This document shows, in pieces, positions 32,444 through 34,841 of a stretch of 34,841 nt of DNA. The DNA is from Lachnoclostridium sp. (lineage in GTDB: Bacteria; Bacteroidota; Bacteroidia; Bacteroidales; Muribaculaceae). Every line of letters starts with the position of its first letter. Position 1 is the stretch's first letter. The translations under genes were made by a program, and so were the position numbers. The notes below the pieces were generated by a model that saw nothing but the letters and a program-made list of their open reading frames with translations, did not search any database and was not told the origin of the DNA. The stretch spans positions 1 through 34,841 of the forward strand of contig JAMPAP010000009.1 in assembly GCA_023667185.1 (NCBI GenBank), written 5' to 3'.

Positions 32444-33316
32444 TCAAGGATTCATCAACCTTACCACTCTTATTCCCAGGATCCCGGTGGCCTTGCGAAG
32501 ATACTCGGCCAGCGGACGCTTGTCTATCTCCACCTTGCCGCTGCGTGGCGATGCGTGAAGCAGATAAGCCACCCCGTTTTCCTTCACGATAATCCCCATG
32601 TGGCTCACGTCAAGGCCCTCTTTCTTGGTCACAAACGCCACTATATCACCATCTTGAAGCGCCGCCTGGGTCACCTTATGCCCTACGGCTCCGCTCTTGA
32701 TATACGGAAACCGGTGGTTACGGTAGATCGACTCATAGTCCTTGATCCGCTGAAGCTCGCCATCGTCGGCCAGTGCCGGATACTTGTCGCGATTGCGCGA
32801 CATAAAGTCAAGACTCTTAACGCAATAAGTCGCCTCCGGGAAGCGGTCAGTCACATCTTTCAGGTTACCGCGATGGTCATTATCGATAATCCAACTTGAA
32901 ATATAGTGCAGTCGCGAAGCATACCCGTCAAGGCTCCCGCCTCGATAGCGGATATTCTCGAGGTTATGTAAAAAATCCTGCCACGAGTTGCGCCCCTCAC
33001 CTACGGTGATAGCTATCGCTGCCACATTTTCCACCAGCGTAGTGCAGTCCAGCGAGTCAAGATTCACCACAAGCATCTCAGGCTGGCCCTCAAGAGTGCC
33101 CGCCCCGTATGGAGTATCAATAAACATCCTCGCTATCTCTCCTACGCGAGCCTGCGTTGACGGCGCCTCGATCAGCATCGCCCTGCGAAGCAGCTCGTTG
33201 ACACGTATCGTATCCTGCGCCTCATCATGCCACCTCACCTGAGCCAATGTCGCACCCGATGCATTCACGGCCGACATACACATTATTATATATAGTAACG
33301 TCAAAAACTTTCTCAT
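32444..33316 (-). CDS. DUF1460 family exported amidase-like protein
   Basis: A 290-residue exported protein with signal peptide 'MRKFLTLLYIIMCMSAVNASG'. The start at 33316 is chosen because it begins this signal; the longer frame from 33370 adds an atypical 18 residues. DUF1460 is a papain-like NlpC/P60-related family: the catalytic Cys is in 'LDSLDCTTLVEN', His in 'DVSHMGIIV', and 'LHASPRSGKVEI' is the third conserved block. Members are thought to cleave cell-wall peptides or N-acetylmuramoyl-alanine bonds in Bacteroidetes. There is no partner gene. A weak -7 box (TAATTTCG on the minus strand, 33332-33325) lies 8 nt upstream. It abuts the regulator gene with no gap. Confidence 0.9.
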   Translation of the reverse strand: MRKFLTLLYIIMCMSAVNASGATLAQVRWHDEAQDTIRVNELLRRAMLIEAPSTQARVGEIARMFIDTPYGAGTLEGQPEMLVVNLDSLDCTTLVENVAAIAITVGEGRNSWQDFLHNLENIRYRGGSLDGYASRLHYISSWIIDNDHRGNLKDVTDRFPEATYCVKSLDFMSRNRDKYPALADDGELQRIKDYESIYRNHRFPYIKSGAVGHKVTQAALQDGDIVAFVTKKEGLDVSHMGIIVKENGVAYLLHASPRSGKVEIDKRPLAEYLRKATGILGIRVVRLMNP

Positions 33317-33413
33317 ACCGGACACGAAATTACAAACTTTTTTAGAAAAAATAACGATGTTTTTGAACAAAAAAACACCTCCCCTTGTTTATTATTCAAA
33401 TTTCATCCTCAAA

Positions 33414-33483
33414 CCCTAAAAACTAAAGTCTAAAAACTAAAGTCTAAAAACTAAAAACTAAAAACTAAAAACTAAAAACTATA
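33414..33483 (-). repeat. 7-bp repeat array upstream of the OmpA-family gene, 10 units
   Basis: Exactly 70 bp: CCCTAAA, then AACTAAA and GTCTAAA alternating, then four AACTAAA and AACTATA. It belongs to the same family as the arrays at 29983 and 30241, in the same orientation as the latter. It ends 22 bp before the likely ompA-like ATG and no clear -7 box remains between them, so it overlaps the expected promoter/leader region. Confidence 0.9.
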
Positions 33484-33505
33484 TAGATTGTTTCATCCTA
33501 AATTT

Positions 33506-34726
33506 ATGAGAGAAATGAAAAAGAATTTGTTGGTGATCGCTGCCATGGGCGGAATGCTCTTTGGCGCAGAAAATGCTAAAGCTCAAGAGACGGCCGTAGT
33601 CGTCGAAGAAGACATCATAGCATTAACTAATGTAGAATGTAACGACAACTACGCTCCCCGCTCTTGGCGCGACGGATGGTACATCCAGTTAGGTGCCGGC
33701 GTGCAGAGTCCATTCGTTGAAAACGACCATTCTCTTATCGGTGATGGCGGCCGCCATATTACCGCAGTTTATAACCTTGGTGTTGGCCGCTGGTTCTCAC
33801 CCTATCTCGGTTTCCGCTTCAGCGCTTACTATGGAGCTATCCACTTCAACAGCCAGCGCATGGCTTCGGCCAAGCAGGCCAACGTCAATGTTGACTTCAT
33901 GTGGGATATGTTCAACTCTATCCGCGGATACAACCCTGACCGCGTATTCTCGATGATTCCTTATGTAGGTCTCGGAGGCACATTCGTTTTTGATTACTAT
34001 AACAACTACCAGGCCAACGATATGCACCGCGGCCACGTGAAACGCAACCAGTGGATGCTCCCCGTTTCAGCCGGCTTGCAATTCCGCTTCCGTCTCAGCC
34101 GCTACGTCGACTTCTTCCTCGAAGGCCGCGCCACTATGTACGGTGACAACTACAACGACGTATGCCTCGGTCGCCCCATCGACTTCAACATCTCTGGTAT
34201 CGGCGGTCTCGTTATCCACTTTGACGGCCAGGGCATGACCCGCTACAACCCCTGCGACTATGCCGGATACGTTTCTTCACTCAACAATCAGGTCAACGAC
34301 CTACGCGCCGCTCTCGCTACATCCGAAGCTGCCCGTGCCGCTGCCGAAGCTCAGCTTCCCTGCCCCGAAGTTACCGTTGCTGAAGCCACCGTCGTTCAGG
34401 CTCCGCTGCTCTCTACCGTTCGCTTCAAGATCAACTCAGCCTACGTTTCTTCTGAAGAAATGGTCAACGTCTACAACATGGCTGAATACCTCAAAGCCAA
34501 CCCCGGAACTTCTATCATCGTACGCGGTTATGCCGACGAAGACACCGGTACTGCTGACTACAACATGAAGCTCTCTCAGCGCCGTGCACAGGCTGTAGCC
34601 GACATCCTTACCTCTGACTACGGTATCGATCCCTCACGCCTCACCATCGAAGCCGCCGGTAGCGCCGTTCAGCCCTACGCCGAAAACGACTGGAACCGCA
34701 TCGTAATCTTCGCACAGCCCGAATAA
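33506..34726 (+). CDS. OmpA-family outer-membrane protein
   Basis: A 406-residue outer-membrane protein. A signal peptide beginning 'MKKNLLVIAAMGGMLFG' is cleaved near AKA-QE, then an eight-stranded barrel spans about 45-245 with many aromatic strand ends. A short coiled or Ala-rich linker (about 250-285, 'AALATSEAARAAAEAQ') leads to the peptidoglycan-binding OmpA domain with 'IIVRGYADEDTGTADYNMKLSQRRA' in parts and a conserved Asp/Arg pair. It tethers the outer membrane to the cell wall. The frame is open from a TTG at 33488; ATG 33506 or 33515 are both plausible starts, and the latter begins the best signal peptide. Codon use is rich in C-ending codons, as in highly expressed genes. A strong terminator follows. 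Confidence 0.94.
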   Translation: MREMKKNLLVIAAMGGMLFGAENAKAQETAVVVEEDIIALTNVECNDNYAPRSWRDGWYIQLGAGVQSPFVENDHSLIGDGGRHITAVYNLGVGRWFSPYLGFRFSAYYGAIHFNSQRMASAKQANVNVDFMWDMFNSIRGYNPDRVFSMIPYVGLGGTFVFDYYNNYQANDMHRGHVKRNQWMLPVSAGLQFRFRLSRYVDFFLEGRATMYGDNYNDVCLGRPIDFNISGIGGLVIHFDGQGMTRYNPCDYAGYVSSLNNQVNDLRAALATSEAARAAAEAQLPCPEVTVAEATVVQAPLLSTVRFKINSAYVSSEEMVNVYNMAEYLKANPGTSIIVRGYADEDTGTADYNMKLSQRRAQAVADILTSDYGIDPSRLTIEAAGSAVQPYAENDWNRIVIFAQPE

Positions 34727-34753
34727 CCCCTTCATTAATACCCCATATACCCC

Positions 34754-34789
34754 GGAGCCGGCCCCACAAAGGCCGGCTCCTTTATTTTT
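34754..34789 (+). terminator. Intrinsic terminator of the OmpA-family gene
   Basis: GGAGCCGGCC (34754-34763) pairs perfectly with GGCCGGCTCC (34771-34780) across a 7-nt loop and is followed by TTTATTTTT. It lies 27 nt after the stop codon. This is the clearest terminator in the window. Confidence 0.93.
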
Positions 34790-34810
34790 CCATCCCTCCC
34801 GTTCCTCCCA

Positions 34811-34841
34811 TCCCCTCATGATGCGTCATGATATCTCATGA
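34811..34841 (+). repeat. Second copy of the TCATGATG-type repeat (cut by window edge)
   Basis: The last bases contain TCATGATGCGTCATGATATC and a further TCATGA, the same building blocks as the block at 15898-16029. Read in frame it gives the micro-ORF MMRHDIS (34818-34841) with an ATGA overlap at its stop. The array probably continues beyond the window. Confidence 0.6.

Overview
The window reads as chromosomal DNA from a Bacteroidales bacterium, probably a gut Muribaculaceae/Bacteroidaceae relative. Three things point there. First, family content: TIGR02757, DUF6048, DUF6452, DUF4199 and DUF1460 proteins, a solitary NtrC-type regulator and an OmpA-family porin. Second, promoters with the Bacteroides -33/-7 pattern (TTTG, then about 20 nt, then TAnnTTTG). 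Third, operons packed with ATGA/TAATG stop-start overlaps. No rRNA, tRNA, CRISPR array, transposase or prophage gene was seen.

Layout. 55-1805 (+): a helical-repeat protein coupled to a TIGR02757 protein. 1915-4810 (+): MATE exporter, HAD phosphatase, RibF. 9492-4790 (-): six tightly linked genes (DUF4199 membrane protein, GT2 glycosyltransferase, DUF6452 lipoprotein, DUF6048 barrel-like protein, SDR, PhoH), ending in a 21-bp convergent overlap with ribF. 9550-14091 (+): MFS transporter followed by three late cobalamin genes (cobyric acid synthase, threonine-phosphate decarboxylase-like enzyme, CbiB); the cob genes are visibly AT-richer than the surroundings. 15771-14060 (-): holB and a SerB-like HAD phosphatase, convergent with cbiB and overlapping it by 32 bp.

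15772-16288 is a long intergenic region. It has a consensus promoter pointing right, a 20-bp direct-repeat block that reads as a chain of overlapping micro-ORFs, and a hairpin just before the next gene. 16289-18098 (+) is a CbxX-type AAA ATPase with an unrecognised N-terminal half, plus a Cys-rich 131-residue partner. 18265-30003 (+) is an eight-gene run joined almost without gaps: ftsY, rimO, a menF-like chorismate enzyme, two SGNH proteins, an MBOAT acyltransferase, an AddB-like nuclease and hemW. It mixes housekeeping genes with a candidate cell-envelope O-acylation module.

29983-30360 is a non-coding repeat island. Twenty 7-bp units begin inside the hemW coding end, then comes a hairpin-rich segment, then 17 units in inverted orientation reaching almost to the promoter of an acyltransferase gene (30384-31220). 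That gene is coupled to a sigma-54 activator without a receiver domain (31220-32443). A DUF1460 protein lies on the minus strand, and an OmpA-family protein with a strong terminator closes the window. A third heptamer array precedes the ompA-like gene, and the 20-bp-type repeat recurs at the right edge.

The most unusual material is the repeat biology (two repeat families placed at promoters, leaders and a gene end), the AAA ATPase/small-protein pair, and the SGNH-SGNH-MBOAT module. All functions are read from sequence motifs only; no database search was run.
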